15,522 bases of DNA from Porphyromonadaceae bacterium UBA4259 (GTDB taxonomy: Bacteria > Bacteroidota > Bacteroidia > Bacteroidales > Muribaculaceae): assembly GCA_002396125.1 (NCBI GenBank), contig DGWL01000044.1, forward strand, positions 27,981-43,502, read 5' to 3'. A program made the position numbers and the translations under genes. The notes beneath the pieces were generated by a model that was given only the letters and a program-made list of their open reading frames with translations, was not told the DNA's origin and did not search any database. Within the stretch, counting starts at the first letter, position 1. Each line of letters opens with the position of its first letter. Of this stretch, positions 8,545 to 15,522 are shown one piece after another.

Positions 8545-9846
8545 ATGAAACGGATTCTATTCTTTTCGGCAATAGTGATTGCATTATTGATGTCGTCATG
8601 TTCGAGCGATGACTACAAGAGTTACATCCCCGGTGGTAGCAAGATGATTGGAAAGATTGACTTGCAGCAGTTTGTCGCGCAAACCGGTGTTGACCAGGAA
8701 AAGCTTAAGAAAGACTGCATGGAGCAACTGGGCGAGGACATGAAGTCGGTTGAGGACATGGGCATTGATTTGACTGTGCCTATTTACTTCTTTGCCGATG
8801 GTAAGGGTGTGAACTATTCATTTGGCTTTATTGCAAAGACCGAGGATGCCGCCAAGTTCAAGAAATGGTTTGAGAGCCAAGCCAAGGATAATAAGTTGGT
8901 TGATGAGTCGGGTTTTTCTTATTTTGCTGAGGATGAGGCTGGCGTTGCCGTTAACGACGACGTGGTGATTCTTTTCAGCTCGACCGACCGTGACAAGGCC
9001 GTGCTCAAGCGCAACATTTCCAAGATTATGAACAAAGAGGGCGACGAGAAACCCATTGCCGAGAATGCGCTCTTCAACACTGTGGAGGGTAATGCGTCGT
9101 TTGCCAGTTTCTATATTGACATGTCAATCATACCATCTGAGATTATGCAGTCGAGCGTGGTTGGCTCGTCGATGAGTTTTGAAGACATGAAGAAAATGGT
9201 GATTGGCATCGACAGCGAAGCCAAGAACGGCATTTGCGACTTCCTTATCAGCGCCAAGAGTGATGACAAGGCCGTTCAAGGCAAGATTGACAAGATTGTC
9301 AAGGCTTTTGGCAAAATCTCCGATAAGGCGCTCGACACTTTCTCGGCCGACGACATGGCAGGCTTTGCGATGAACACCGATGGCGCGCAAATCATCGAGA
9401 TGCTCAAGGAAGCCGCTGGCGATAATGACGACATGAAGCAGATGATCGACATGTTCAGTGATGCTCTAAACAAGATTCGCGGCAATGTGCTCGCACGCTT
9501 TGATGGTGCTCAGTATCTGGTGGCAGCCGAGGGGCAGAATGCTACAAGCGAACTCAATTCTCTCATGGGTCAAATGGGAGATGCTCCTTTCAACTGGGGC
9601 TACAACAACGGTTTCATGCTCTTCACTCCACGTGAGGTGACAATCGAGAACCCGTTGCAGCCTGCAAGCAACAAGATTTCGAGCGACCTAACCAACTTGA
9701 TGAAGAATCGTCGCGAGGTAATCTTTGTCAATGTTGACAAGCTGAGCGGTTTCACTTCACAGCTTGATGGCGATGCCAAGAAGGCTTCCAACGCCTTTGC
9801 CGAGGTGCTCGATAAGGTGAAGTTCATCACCATCAGCTACAAGTAA
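8545..9846 (+). CDS. Lipoprotein of unknown function, DUF4836-like
   Basis: The 433-residue product starts with a lipoprotein signal: KR, a hydrophobic stretch at about residues 4-16, then SSC with the lipidated cysteine at 19. The next residues are SSDD; acidic residues just after the cysteine resemble the surface-export signal described for Bacteroidota lipoproteins, so it may face outward (inference). The mature part is soluble, rich in Asp and Lys, with no other membrane segment and no catalytic motif I recognise. The opening YIPGGSKMIGKIDLQQF and the overall plan resemble DUF4836 proteins, a Bacteroidota-restricted lipoprotein family of unknown role, but this assignment is from memory of the family and only moderate. 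It stands alone, with its own promoter and a terminator-like hairpin downstream. Confidence 0.88.
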   Translation: MKRILFFSAIVIALLMSSCSSDDYKSYIPGGSKMIGKIDLQQFVAQTGVDQEKLKKDCMEQLGEDMKSVEDMGIDLTVPIYFFADGKGVNYSFGFIAKTEDAAKFKKWFESQAKDNKLVDESGFSYFAEDEAGVAVNDDVVILFSSTDRDKAVLKRNISKIMNKEGDEKPIAENALFNTVEGNASFASFYIDMSIIPSEIMQSSVVGSSMSFEDMKKMVIGIDSEAKNGICDFLISAKSDDKAVQGKIDKIVKAFGKISDKALDTFSADDMAGFAMNTDGAQIIEMLKEAAGDNDDMKQMIDMFSDALNKIRGNVLARFDGAQYLVAAEGQNATSELNSLMGQMGDAPFNWGYNNGFMLFTPREVTIENPLQPASNKISSDLTNLMKNRREVIFVNVDKLSGFTSQLDGDAKKASNAFAEVLDKVKFITISYK

Positions 9847-9878
9847 GTCGCGGGCGTTTTTTAACAGTAAATTATTTG

Positions 9879-9927
9879 CCGGGGTGTGACTTGACCTGTT
9901 CTCAGTCACATCCCGGTTCTCTTGTTT
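9879..9927. terminator. Terminator-like hairpin between convergent lipoprotein and dus genes
   Basis: CCGGGGTGTGACT (9879-9891) pairs over 13 positions, with one G-U wobble, with AGTCACATCCCGG (9904-9916) around a 12-base loop. The plus side continues into T-rich TTCTCTTGTTT. The minus side continues into CAAATAATTT, a poorer U-run. It probably stops the lipoprotein transcript and perhaps that of dus, whose stop codon is at 9944. Confidence 0.75.
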
Positions 9928-9943
9928 AATTAATTCTGCGCTT

Positions 9944-10864
9944 TCACAGTGAAAGGAATAGCTCGCTCACGGCAGTGTTATACTTTGCCATCGAAGTTGC
10001 TTTCTTAATTGCCTTGAGCGCTTTGCGTGGAGCTGTGGGAAGGAAATAGTCCCACAGCGATTTCATCTTCGTCAGCAGTTGGTGCTCGCCGCCGTTGAGC
10101 TGTGACTCATAGGCCGCTAGCAGTCGGCTGTGAAACTCGCGATAGTTGGCAGCCAATGCCTTCTCGGGACAAAGCATGGCGGGGTCTTCAATCAATCCTC
10201 GTCCAATCATCACAGCCTTCACCTCTGGGAACTGTTCATTAATTTTGTCGATGTCATCGAGCGTTTTCACGCCTCCGTTATAGACCAGCGGATAGTGGCA
10301 CTCTTTAAGAATGGCCGAGAACCCGTCCAGGTCTAATTCACCCTTGTATTGTTGCCGGCCGGTGCGAGGATGGATGGTGATGTGCAGCGGGTTAATAACC
10401 TCCATCAGCGGTAGGATTAAGCGCCATTGGCCCGGGTTGTCCCACCCCAGGCGCATTTTCACGCTGTAGCTAATCCCCTCAATCGAAGCCAGAGCATTGA
10501 GCATTGCTTCCACCTCGGCAGGATATTGCAACAGCCCCGAGCCCTTGTGATGCAATGCGATGGGCGGGAATGGACAGCCCAGGTTGATGTCAATCTCGTT
10601 GTACCCCATCTCCTTGAGTGTTCCCACCATTTTCACAGCGTCCTGCGGTTGGCAGGCAAGAACTTGGGGCGTGAAATGTGACACGGTGTTGCTTGCAGGG
10701 TTCACGTCGGCGAGGTCGCGCTTGCGCATCTCTCCACGTTCAATTCTCATGAAGGGACTGTAATACCCGTTCACGCCGCCAAATATCTCGTTGTGTGCGT
10801 TGCGCCAGTGTCGGTCGGTGATGCCTTGCACCGGTGCCGCAAGTATCTTGAGGTTGTTGATCAT
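9944..10864 (-). CDS. tRNA-dihydrouridine synthase (Dus family)
   Basis: The 306-residue product is an FMN-dependent enzyme that reduces specific uridines in tRNA to dihydrouridine. It is a TIM barrel beginning ILAAPVQGITD (residues 7-17). The catalytic cysteine is C97 in DINLGCP (92-98), and the flexible loop KGSGLL (107-112) follows. Flavin and phosphate contacts are expected from K136 in VKMRLGWD, H165 and R167 in IHPRTGRQQYKG, NGG at 196-198 and IGRG at 220-223. A helical tRNA-binding domain fills the rest. VKMRLGWD recalls DusC, but I cannot assign the target uridine, so no A/B/C symbol is given. ATG 10864 is backed by a good promoter 25 bases upstream. It is divergent from the ABC-F gene and convergent with the lipoprotein gene. 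Confidence 0.94.
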   Translation of the reverse strand: MINNLKILAAPVQGITDRHWRNAHNEIFGGVNGYYSPFMRIERGEMRKRDLADVNPASNTVSHFTPQVLACQPQDAVKMVGTLKEMGYNEIDINLGCPFPPIALHHKGSGLLQYPAEVEAMLNALASIEGISYSVKMRLGWDNPGQWRLILPLMEVINPLHITIHPRTGRQQYKGELDLDGFSAILKECHYPLVYNGGVKTLDDIDKINEQFPEVKAVMIGRGLIEDPAMLCPEKALAANYREFHSRLLAAYESQLNGGEHQLLTKMKSLWDYFLPTAPRKALKAIKKATSMAKYNTAVSELFLSL

Positions 10865-10888
10865 TGCTTATTCAGTTTTTTGCTTGCG

Positions 10889-10920
10889 CAAAAGTAGTGT
10901 ATAAATTTCTTCAAATCAAA
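10889..10920 (-). promoter_or_regulatory. Promoter of the dus gene
   Basis: Read on the minus strand, TTTG (10920-10917) is followed after 20 bases by TACTTTTG (10896-10889) and then C, a good match to the Bacteroidota consensus. It ends 24 bases before the dus ATG and lies back to back with the ABC-F promoter element. Confidence 0.68.
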
Positions 10921-10929
10921 TAATGTGAG

Positions 10930-10937
10930 TAATTTTG
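10930..10937 (+). promoter_or_regulatory. Candidate -7 promoter element for the ABC-F gene
   Basis: TAATTTTG followed by C matches TAnnTTTG and lies 23 bases before the ATG at 10961. It falls between that ATG and the upstream in-frame start at 10925, which therefore cannot be the start if this promoter is used. No clear TTTG -33 box is present. Confidence 0.5.
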
Positions 10938-10960
10938 CTCACGATTTTAGAATTACAGTA

Positions 10961-12889
10961 ATGATATCAATTAATAATCTCAAGGTTGAGTTCAGCTCCC
11001 GGCCGTTGCTCGACAATATAAATTTCGTTATCAACAAGAATGACCGCATCGCGCTTGTGGGCAAGAATGGTGCTGGCAAGTCGACCATGCTCAAGATTAT
11101 TGCCGGCCTGCAGGTTCCCACTGGCGGTAGTGTGTCAAGGCCCACCGATGTCACTATTGGCTACCTGCCACAGCAGATGCGGCTCGTTGACAACTGCACT
11201 CTGCGTGAGGAGGCTGCCAAGGCTTTTGACCACATCAAGGAACTCAACAATGAGATTGATGCTATCAATGGTGAGGTTGCACGGCGCACCGACTACGACA
11301 GCGACGAGTATCAGGCGCTGCTTGAGCGGTTATCGCGCAAGACCGACTTGCTGGCGGTGATGAGCAGCGACAATAATGAGGCCGAACTTGAGAAGACGCT
11401 ATTGGGATTGGGGTTTGAACGCACCGACTTTGACCGTCATACCAGCGAGTTCAGCGGCGGTTGGCGCATGCGTGTGGAGATAGCTAAAATTTTGCTTCAA
11501 CACCCCGATGTGTTGTTGCTCGACGAGCCCACCAACCACCTTGATATCGAGTCGATTCAATGGCTTGAGACATTTCTCAAGAATCGCCGTGGAGCACTGC
11601 TGCTGGTGAGCCACGACCGTGCATTCATTGATAATGTGACCACTCGCACAATTGAGATTTCACTTGGCAAAATCTATGACTATCAGGTGAACTACTCCCA
11701 TTTCGTAGAGCTTCGCAAGCAACGGCTGGAGCAGCAGCGGCGCGCCTATGATAACCAGCAGAAGATGATTCAAGACACCGAGGATTTCATTGAGAAATTC
11801 CGCTACAAGGCCACCAAGGCGGTGCAGGTGCAAAGCCGCATCAAGCAGTTGGCCAAGGTAGAGCGCATTGAGATTGACGAGGTCGACAACTCGCGATTGA
11901 GACTCAAGTTCAATACCGCGCCACGCTCGGGCGACTATCCTGTTATTGCCGAGGATGTGACTAAGAGTTATGGCGACCTTAACGTGTTTCACGATGTCAC
12001 CTTCACTATCAAGCGTGGCGAGAAGGTCGCTTTTGTGGGAAAGAACGGTGCGGGAAAGTCAACTCTTGTGAAATGCATCATGAATGAGATACCCTTTGGC
12101 GGCAGCCTAAAGATAGGTCACAACGTCAAGATTGGTTATTTTGCACAGAACCAGGCACAATTGCTCAATCAGGACCTCACTGTGCGTGATACAATCGACT
12201 ACGAGGCTACCGGCGACATCCGCCTGCGCATCAACGACTTGCTTGGCGCTTTCATGTTTGGTGGTGAGGCGGGTGATAAGCGTGTGAAGGTGCTCTCGGG
12301 TGGCGAGAAGAGTCGCCTGGCGTTGCTTCGATTGCTGTTGCAGCCGGTGAATCTGCTCATCCTCGATGAGCCCACCAACCATCTCGATATGCGCACCAAG
12401 GATATCCTAAAGGATGCCATTAGCGACTTTGAGGGAACTGTGATTGTCGTCTCCCACGATCGTGACTTCCTCGATGGACTAGTCAGCAAAGTTTATGAGT
12501 TTGGAGGTGGGAGAGTGCGCGAGCATCTTGGGGGTATCTATGATTTCCTGGAGAAAAAGAACCTACAGTCGCTCAGTCAGCTTGAAGTGAAGGAGAAAAC
12601 CGCCGCCAAGCAGCAAGAGGAAAAAGAGGTGAAGGCTTCTAAACTCAGTTATTTGGAGCAAAAGGAACATGAGCGAGAGGTTAGGCGGGCCGAGAAGCGC
12701 GTGAAACAACTTGAGCAACTCATTGCCGATACCGAGCAACAAATAGCCCGGCTGGAGCAACAACTCGAGCAGGGCGACACTGCCGATGCCTCAATCTTCA
12801 CCCGCCACGCGGCTCTTAACGCAACTCTTCAAGAGACCATGACACAATGGGAAGAAGCCTGCGAGCAGCTGGAAACGCTTTCGCTCTAG
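10961..12889 (+). CDS. ABC-F family ATP-binding cassette protein (ribosome-associated)
   Basis: The 642-residue product has two ABC domains in tandem and no membrane segment, which defines ABC-F proteins; these bind the ribosome E site and help translation or antibiotic resistance. Domain 1: Walker A GKNGAGKST at 34-42, signature SGG at 165-167 (in EFSGGWRMR), Walker B with D188-E189 followed by PTNHLD. A charged helical linker at about 230-320 corresponds to the P-site tRNA interaction motif. Domain 2: GKNGAGKST at 360-368, LSGG at 445-448, D469-E470. A Gln/Glu-rich coiled coil runs from about 539 to the end. This layout is closest to the housekeeping YheS/Uup types; a resistance role is not indicated. 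An in-frame ATG at 10925 adds 12 residues, but 10961 is preferred because the product then begins with MISINNLKVEF, the usual ABC beginning, and a -7 element lies between the two. Confidence 0.93.
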   Translation: MISINNLKVEFSSRPLLDNINFVINKNDRIALVGKNGAGKSTMLKIIAGLQVPTGGSVSRPTDVTIGYLPQQMRLVDNCTLREEAAKAFDHIKELNNEIDAINGEVARRTDYDSDEYQALLERLSRKTDLLAVMSSDNNEAELEKTLLGLGFERTDFDRHTSEFSGGWRMRVEIAKILLQHPDVLLLDEPTNHLDIESIQWLETFLKNRRGALLLVSHDRAFIDNVTTRTIEISLGKIYDYQVNYSHFVELRKQRLEQQRRAYDNQQKMIQDTEDFIEKFRYKATKAVQVQSRIKQLAKVERIEIDEVDNSRLRLKFNTAPRSGDYPVIAEDVTKSYGDLNVFHDVTFTIKRGEKVAFVGKNGAGKSTLVKCIMNEIPFGGSLKIGHNVKIGYFAQNQAQLLNQDLTVRDTIDYEATGDIRLRINDLLGAFMFGGEAGDKRVKVLSGGEKSRLALLRLLLQPVNLLILDEPTNHLDMRTKDILKDAISDFEGTVIVVSHDRDFLDGLVSKVYEFGGGRVREHLGGIYDFLEKKNLQSLSQLEVKEKTAAKQQEEKEVKASKLSYLEQKEHEREVRRAEKRVKQLEQLIADTEQQIARLEQQLEQGDTADASIFTRHAALNATLQETMTQWEEACEQLETLSL

Positions 12890-12991
12890 TCTTCCGGCTG
12901 CGTTGGTTACTCCAGTAACATCAATGCGCACTGATTTCACTAGTTGGAACTAATCATTGCATAAGGTATTTGTGATAAAATAGTTTTCCCG
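12890..12991. other. Intergenic segment with short inverted repeats after the ABC-F gene
   Basis: Two small perfect inverted repeats are visible: GTTAC-TCCA-GTAAC (12906-12919) and TAGTT-GG-AACTA (12941-12952). Neither has a T-run behind it, so neither is a good intrinsic terminator. No coding potential is seen. Confidence 0.4.
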
Positions 12992-13041
12992 GCAATTCTC
13001 CTTAATAAGCATCAACAAGGGCATTGTCTTTAATTGTCGTT
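12992..13041 (+). repeat. 50-base intergenic repeat, copy 1
   Basis: This copy runs from GCAATTCTCC to TTAATTGTCGTT and matches copy 2 (13096-13145) at 47 of 50 positions. It holds ATTCTCCTTAAT (12995-13006) and ATTGTCTTTAAT (13024-13035), related 12-mers 29 bases apart, followed by another ATTGTC at 13034. The two copies are offset by 104 bases. Orientation is arbitrary. Function is unknown. Confidence 0.9.
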
Positions 13042-13047
13042 GTGAAA

Positions 13048-13064
13048 AGCATGTGAGGCATGCT
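13048..13064. repeat. Short inverted repeat between the two 50-base repeats
   Basis: AGCATG (13048-13053) and CATGCT (13059-13064) form a perfect six-base inverted repeat around TGAGG. It is followed on the plus strand by a T/G-rich stretch rather than a clean T-run. It could be a small hairpin or a protein site; it may equally be chance. Confidence 0.4.
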
Positions 13065-13095
13065 ATTTGGTTTGTTTGAAATAAACGCTGCACTC

Positions 13096-13145
13096 GCAAT
13101 TGTCCTTAATAAGCATCAACAGTGGCATTGTCTTTAATTGTCGTT
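13096..13145 (+). repeat. 50-base intergenic repeat, copy 2
   Basis: This copy differs from copy 1 at three positions: G for C at the seventh base, and two changes in the middle (AGTGG for AAGGG). It carries ATTGTC three times, at 13099, 13128 and 13138, the last two spaced by TTTA. It ends 17 bases from the stop codon of the methyltransferase on the minus strand, so it would lie in that gene's 3' untranslated RNA. Confidence 0.9.
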
Positions 13146-13162
13146 TAAAGCAAAAAAACTAA

Positions 13163-14368
13163 TTAAGTTTTGCGGCACAGGAGCAGCGTTTGCTGGCCGC
13201 AGGCCAGTGTGGTTGCCAGCAAATAAAGGTCGCCTCCATCGTTGACGCCCAAGCGTTTTTTGAGTTGGTCGGGAGTGAGGCGAAAGTTGCGGGTAGTTAT
13301 GTTGAGTTGCCTGTGTTGAGAGGCAAGTTGCTTGATTTCCTTGTTCTTGAAAGGAATGACTTGGAGAATGGAAAACTGCCGTCCGGGGAAGGAGGGTAAT
13401 GGACCGGGCGAGATGAAAAGGTGAGAATTGGTTGCGATGGGATTGACGCGAAACTGCTGTATGAGTGAGTTGAAACACCCCAGCTTCATTACACTGGCGT
13501 TGGGCTCAAGCAGATAGTCGCCTGTGGCAGGTGTTGCAAAAGTGACAGTAGCCGCGGTGGGGAAGAGGTGAGCATGAAATTCGTTCCACGAGTTGTCGTG
13601 GTTGAGAGCACACAGTTCCACATGTTGTGGTTGAGCATTAAAGTCGAGCTTGAAAAAGAGTTCTTTGCACTCGTTCTTTATGCTCACAGCCCACACGTGG
13701 GTGAGATAAGGCCCCAGGTCATGGATTGACCGAGTGACGTCGAGCATGGGGGAAGCTTTTATGTAGAGAAGCGGAGTGTGGCGCTTGATTGCGGGAAGAA
13801 GCTCCAGCACGTTGGGCATGCAGTCGGCCAGGCCATAGAGGCGCTTGCCGCTATCGCCGCGGCGAGCCGGGTCAATAAATATGGCGTCGAAGCGGGTATC
13901 TGAATCAAGCTTGTTAAGGTATTCGACCGAGTCGGCATTTACTACGTTGACGTTTGGCGCCAGTCGTGAGAAGTTAAATTGTCCCACTGCTGCAATCTCG
14001 GCATCAAGTTCGATGGCTGTAACGCGGCTGGCACACTGTGCGAAGTGGAAGGTGTCAACTCCCAATCCCATGGTCATGTCAAGCAAGTGGCTGATGGTAC
14101 CCACTTGCCGGGCATGAAACTGTGCCACAAGTTGGTGGGTGCACTGCTCGGCACTGATAGCCTTTGGAAACAGAAAATGGGAATCTTGTAGTAAAGTGGG
14201 AATTTTGGAGCGTGCCCGTCGCCTGCACTCGATTTGTGTAATAGCAAAACTCTTGTCGAAGGTGAGCGATGGCTCAGCCTTCAACAAGAGTTTAACTGTG
14301 TCGGCATCGGCATTACTGGCAATGTAGCTGAACATTGCGTCATCTACCTGGTGTCCGGCAATTATCAT
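13163..14368 (-). CDS. Class I SAM-dependent methyltransferase, PG_1098-like with THUMP-like C-terminus
   Basis: The 401-residue product has an N-terminal helical part with RRRARSKIP (49-57) and FPKAISAEQCT (67-77), then a Rossmann methyltransferase core: motif I LLDMTMGLGVDTF at 95-107, the ribose-binding acid E120 in AIELD, D146 in NADS, and a catalytic-loop motif FIDPARR at 164-170. The remaining C-terminal region fits the PG_1098 ferredoxin-like and THUMP-like domains found in Bacteroidota proteins of this family, which suggests an RNA substrate (inference). I know of no established substrate. Motif I reads MTMGLG where relatives more often have a glycine pair (recalled, not checked). It starts 12 bases after the aspS stop and is probably translated from the same transcript. 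A run of seven A residues on the plus strand at 13152-13158 gives a U-run just after its stop, but I see no strong hairpin. Confidence 0.88.
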   Translation of the reverse strand: MIIAGHQVDDAMFSYIASNADADTVKLLLKAEPSLTFDKSFAITQIECRRRARSKIPTLLQDSHFLFPKAISAEQCTHQLVAQFHARQVGTISHLLDMTMGLGVDTFHFAQCASRVTAIELDAEIAAVGQFNFSRLAPNVNVVNADSVEYLNKLDSDTRFDAIFIDPARRGDSGKRLYGLADCMPNVLELLPAIKRHTPLLYIKASPMLDVTRSIHDLGPYLTHVWAVSIKNECKELFFKLDFNAQPQHVELCALNHDNSWNEFHAHLFPTAATVTFATPATGDYLLEPNASVMKLGCFNSLIQQFRVNPIATNSHLFISPGPLPSFPGRQFSILQVIPFKNKEIKQLASQHRQLNITTRNFRLTPDQLKKRLGVNDGGDLYLLATTLACGQQTLLLCRKT

Positions 14369-14380
14369 TATTGCAATGTG

Positions 14381-15522
14381 TTATTTAGTGGCATTAACAC
14401 GTGCCTCGTCAATCTTGAGATAAAGCTCGTCGAGCTGACCAGGCTCAAGAGAGCTTGGAGCGTCGAGCATCACGTCGCGGCCACTGTTGTTCTTGGGGAA
14501 TGCAATGCAGTCGCGAATGCTGTCGAGACCAGCCATAATCGACACAAAGCGGTCGAGACCAAAGGCAAGACCACCATGAGGTGGTGCGCCATACTTGAAA
14601 GCGTTCATCAAGAAGCCAAATTGAGCCTCGGCACGCTCGGGAGTGAAGCCCAAAATGCGGAACATCTTCTCTTGCAAGGCGCTATCATGAATACGGAGGC
14701 TGCCGCCACCCACTTCAATGCCGTTGCACACGAAGTCGTAGGCCTTGGCACGAACTTGCTCGGGATGGTCCTCAAGCAGAGGTATGTCGTCGGGGTTGGG
14801 CATGGTGAATGGATGATGGGTGGCCATGAGACGCTGCTCCTCGTCGCTCCACTCAAAGAGCGGGAAGTCGACAATCCATAGGCACTCAAATTTATTCTTG
14901 TCGCGCAGACCCAAGCGCTCACCCATTTCAAGGCGAAGCGAGCATAGCTGAACGCGTGTCTTGTTGGCATTGTCACCGCTGAGGATTAGCATCAGGTCAC
15001 CTGGTTTTGCTTCCATCTTGGTGGCAACAGTCTGCAGCTGCTCGGGTGTGTAGAACTTGTCGATGCTACTCTTGATGCTGCCGTCAGCATTGAGTTTAAT
15101 CCACACTAAACCCTTGGCGCCCACTTGCTGGCTCTTGACAAAGTTTGTGAGCTGGTCGAGTTGCTTGCGGCTGTAGTCGGCACAACCGGGAGCGCAAATG
15201 CCACCAATGTAGGTAGCGTCGTTGAATACAGCAAAATCGGCAGTGCCCTTCAGCTCATCCATGAGCTCAACAAAGGTCATGCCAAAGCGCAGGTCAGGCT
15301 TGTCGCTGCCATACTTTTGCATAGCCTCGTGCCAGGTCATCTGCTGCAACTTGGCGGGCAAGTCGACTCCACGAACCTCCTTGAACAAGTGACGTGCAAG
15401 ACCTTCAAAAACCTCAATCACGTCTTCCTGGTCGACATAGCTCATCTCGCAGTCTATTTGGGTAAACTCGGGTTGGCGATCGGCACGCAAGTCCTCGTCG
15501 CGGAAACACTTGGCAATCTGGA
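14381..15522 (-). CDS. aspS: Aspartyl-tRNA synthetase, bacterial type (5' end outside window)
   Basis: The visible 380 or so residues are the C-terminal two thirds of a class II synthetase that charges tRNA-Asp. The frame is open to the window edge. Motif 2 appears as FRDEDLRADRQPEFTQID near 15505-15452, the bacterial GAD insertion spans roughly 15245-14985 (it includes ICAPGCADYSRKQLD), and motif 3 is GLAFGLDRF near 14574-14548, followed by the typical DAPSSL end. The N-terminal anticodon-binding domain and motif 1 lie beyond 15522. TTG at 15490 could be taken as a start but falls inside motif 2, so it is not one. Whether the enzyme is discriminating or also charges tRNA-Asn cannot be judged from this part. 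The PG_1098-like methyltransferase follows closely on the same strand. Confidence 0.97.
   Translation of the reverse strand, partial: QIAKCFRDEDLRADRQPEFTQIDCEMSYVDQEDVIEVFEGLARHLFKEVRGVDLPAKLQQMTWHEAMQKYGSDKPDLRFGMTFVELMDELKGTADFAVFNDATYIGGICAPGCADYSRKQLDQLTNFVKSQQVGAKGLVWIKLNADGSIKSSIDKFYTPEQLQTVATKMEAKPGDLMLILSGDNANKTRVQLCSLRLEMGERLGLRDKNKFECLWIVDFPLFEWSDEEQRLMATHHPFTMPNPDDIPLLEDHPEQVRAKAYDFVCNGIEVGGGSLRIHDSALQEKMFRILGFTPERAEAQFGFLMNAFKYGAPPHGGLAFGLDRFVSIMAGLDSIRDCIAFPKNNSGRDVMLDAPSSLEPGQLDELYLKIDEARVNATK

Noticed and set aside
9941..9955. CTTTCAC/GTGAAAG inverted repeat at the dus stop codon as a terminator
   Set aside because: It overlaps the stop codon, would leave a three-base loop, and is not followed by a U-run on the minus strand.
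10925..10960. Upstream in-frame ATG as the ABC-F start
   Set aside because: The 12 extra residues precede the conserved ABC N-terminus and a -7 promoter element lies inside the segment, so 10961 is the better start.
12992..13145. Possible minimal CRISPR array
   Set aside because: There are only two imperfect copies, the unit is 50 bases long, the spacing of 54 bases is larger than normal for spacers, and no cas gene is in the window.
14234..14881. 215-codon plus-strand open frame
   Set aside because: It lies antisense across the 3' half of aspS and the start of the methyltransferase, both strongly supported by motifs. Its translation shows no recognisable domain; it is a frame shadow.
15488..15490. 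TTG as the aspS start codon
   Set aside because: It falls within class II motif 2 and the frame stays open with conserved residues (QIAKCFRDED) to the window edge, so the gene simply continues outside.

Overview
This window looks like a housekeeping stretch of a Bacteroidales chromosome (phylum Bacteroidota). The evidence is: a tmRNA whose tag reads GENNYALAA; several start regions with the Bacteroidota -7 promoter element TAnnTTTG; no clear Shine-Dalgarno sequences, with A/T-rich leaders instead; a GT3-type (eukaryote-like) glycogen synthase next to a DUF3417-containing glucan phosphorylase; and a PG_1098-like methyltransferase. Family or genus cannot be fixed from the sequence; Muribaculaceae, Bacteroides, Prevotella or Porphyromonas relatives all fit.

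Layout, left to right. mutS2 (+) occupies 98-2563 and converges on a glycogen operon read on the minus strand: the GT3 glycogen synthase (6901 to 5273), then glgP (5219 to 2664). A strong bidirectional terminator lies between them at 2603-2644. The 298-base gap 6902-7199 holds the glycogen operon leader and the ssrA promoter. ssrA (tmRNA, 7200-7602, +) ends in a strong terminator, and 16 bases later trmN (tRNA1Val m6A37 methyltransferase, 7664-8374, +) begins. Next comes a lipoprotein of unknown function resembling DUF4836 proteins (8545-9846, +), which converges on a tRNA-dihydrouridine synthase (10864 to 9944, -). That gene is divergent from an ABC-F ATPase (10961-12889, +), and the two promoters are packed into about 50 bases. 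The 273-base gap 12890-13162 carries two copies of a 50-base repeat plus small inverted repeats. The right end is a minus-strand pair: aspS, cut by the window edge, followed after 12 bases by the PG_1098-like methyltransferase (14368 to 13163).

Taken together, six of the nine protein and RNA genes with an assigned role act on tRNA, the ribosome or stalled translation (mutS2, ssrA, trmN, dus, ABC-F, aspS), and two make and degrade glycogen. All reading frames are intact except aspS, which is truncated only by the window. I see no transposase, integrase, CRISPR array, toxin-antitoxin pair, phage gene or other sign of an accessory island, and no convincing undescribed system. The points most worth a second look are the 50-base repeat pair, the uncharacterised lipoprotein, the methyltransferase of unknown substrate behind aspS, and the terminator squeezed between ssrA and trmN.
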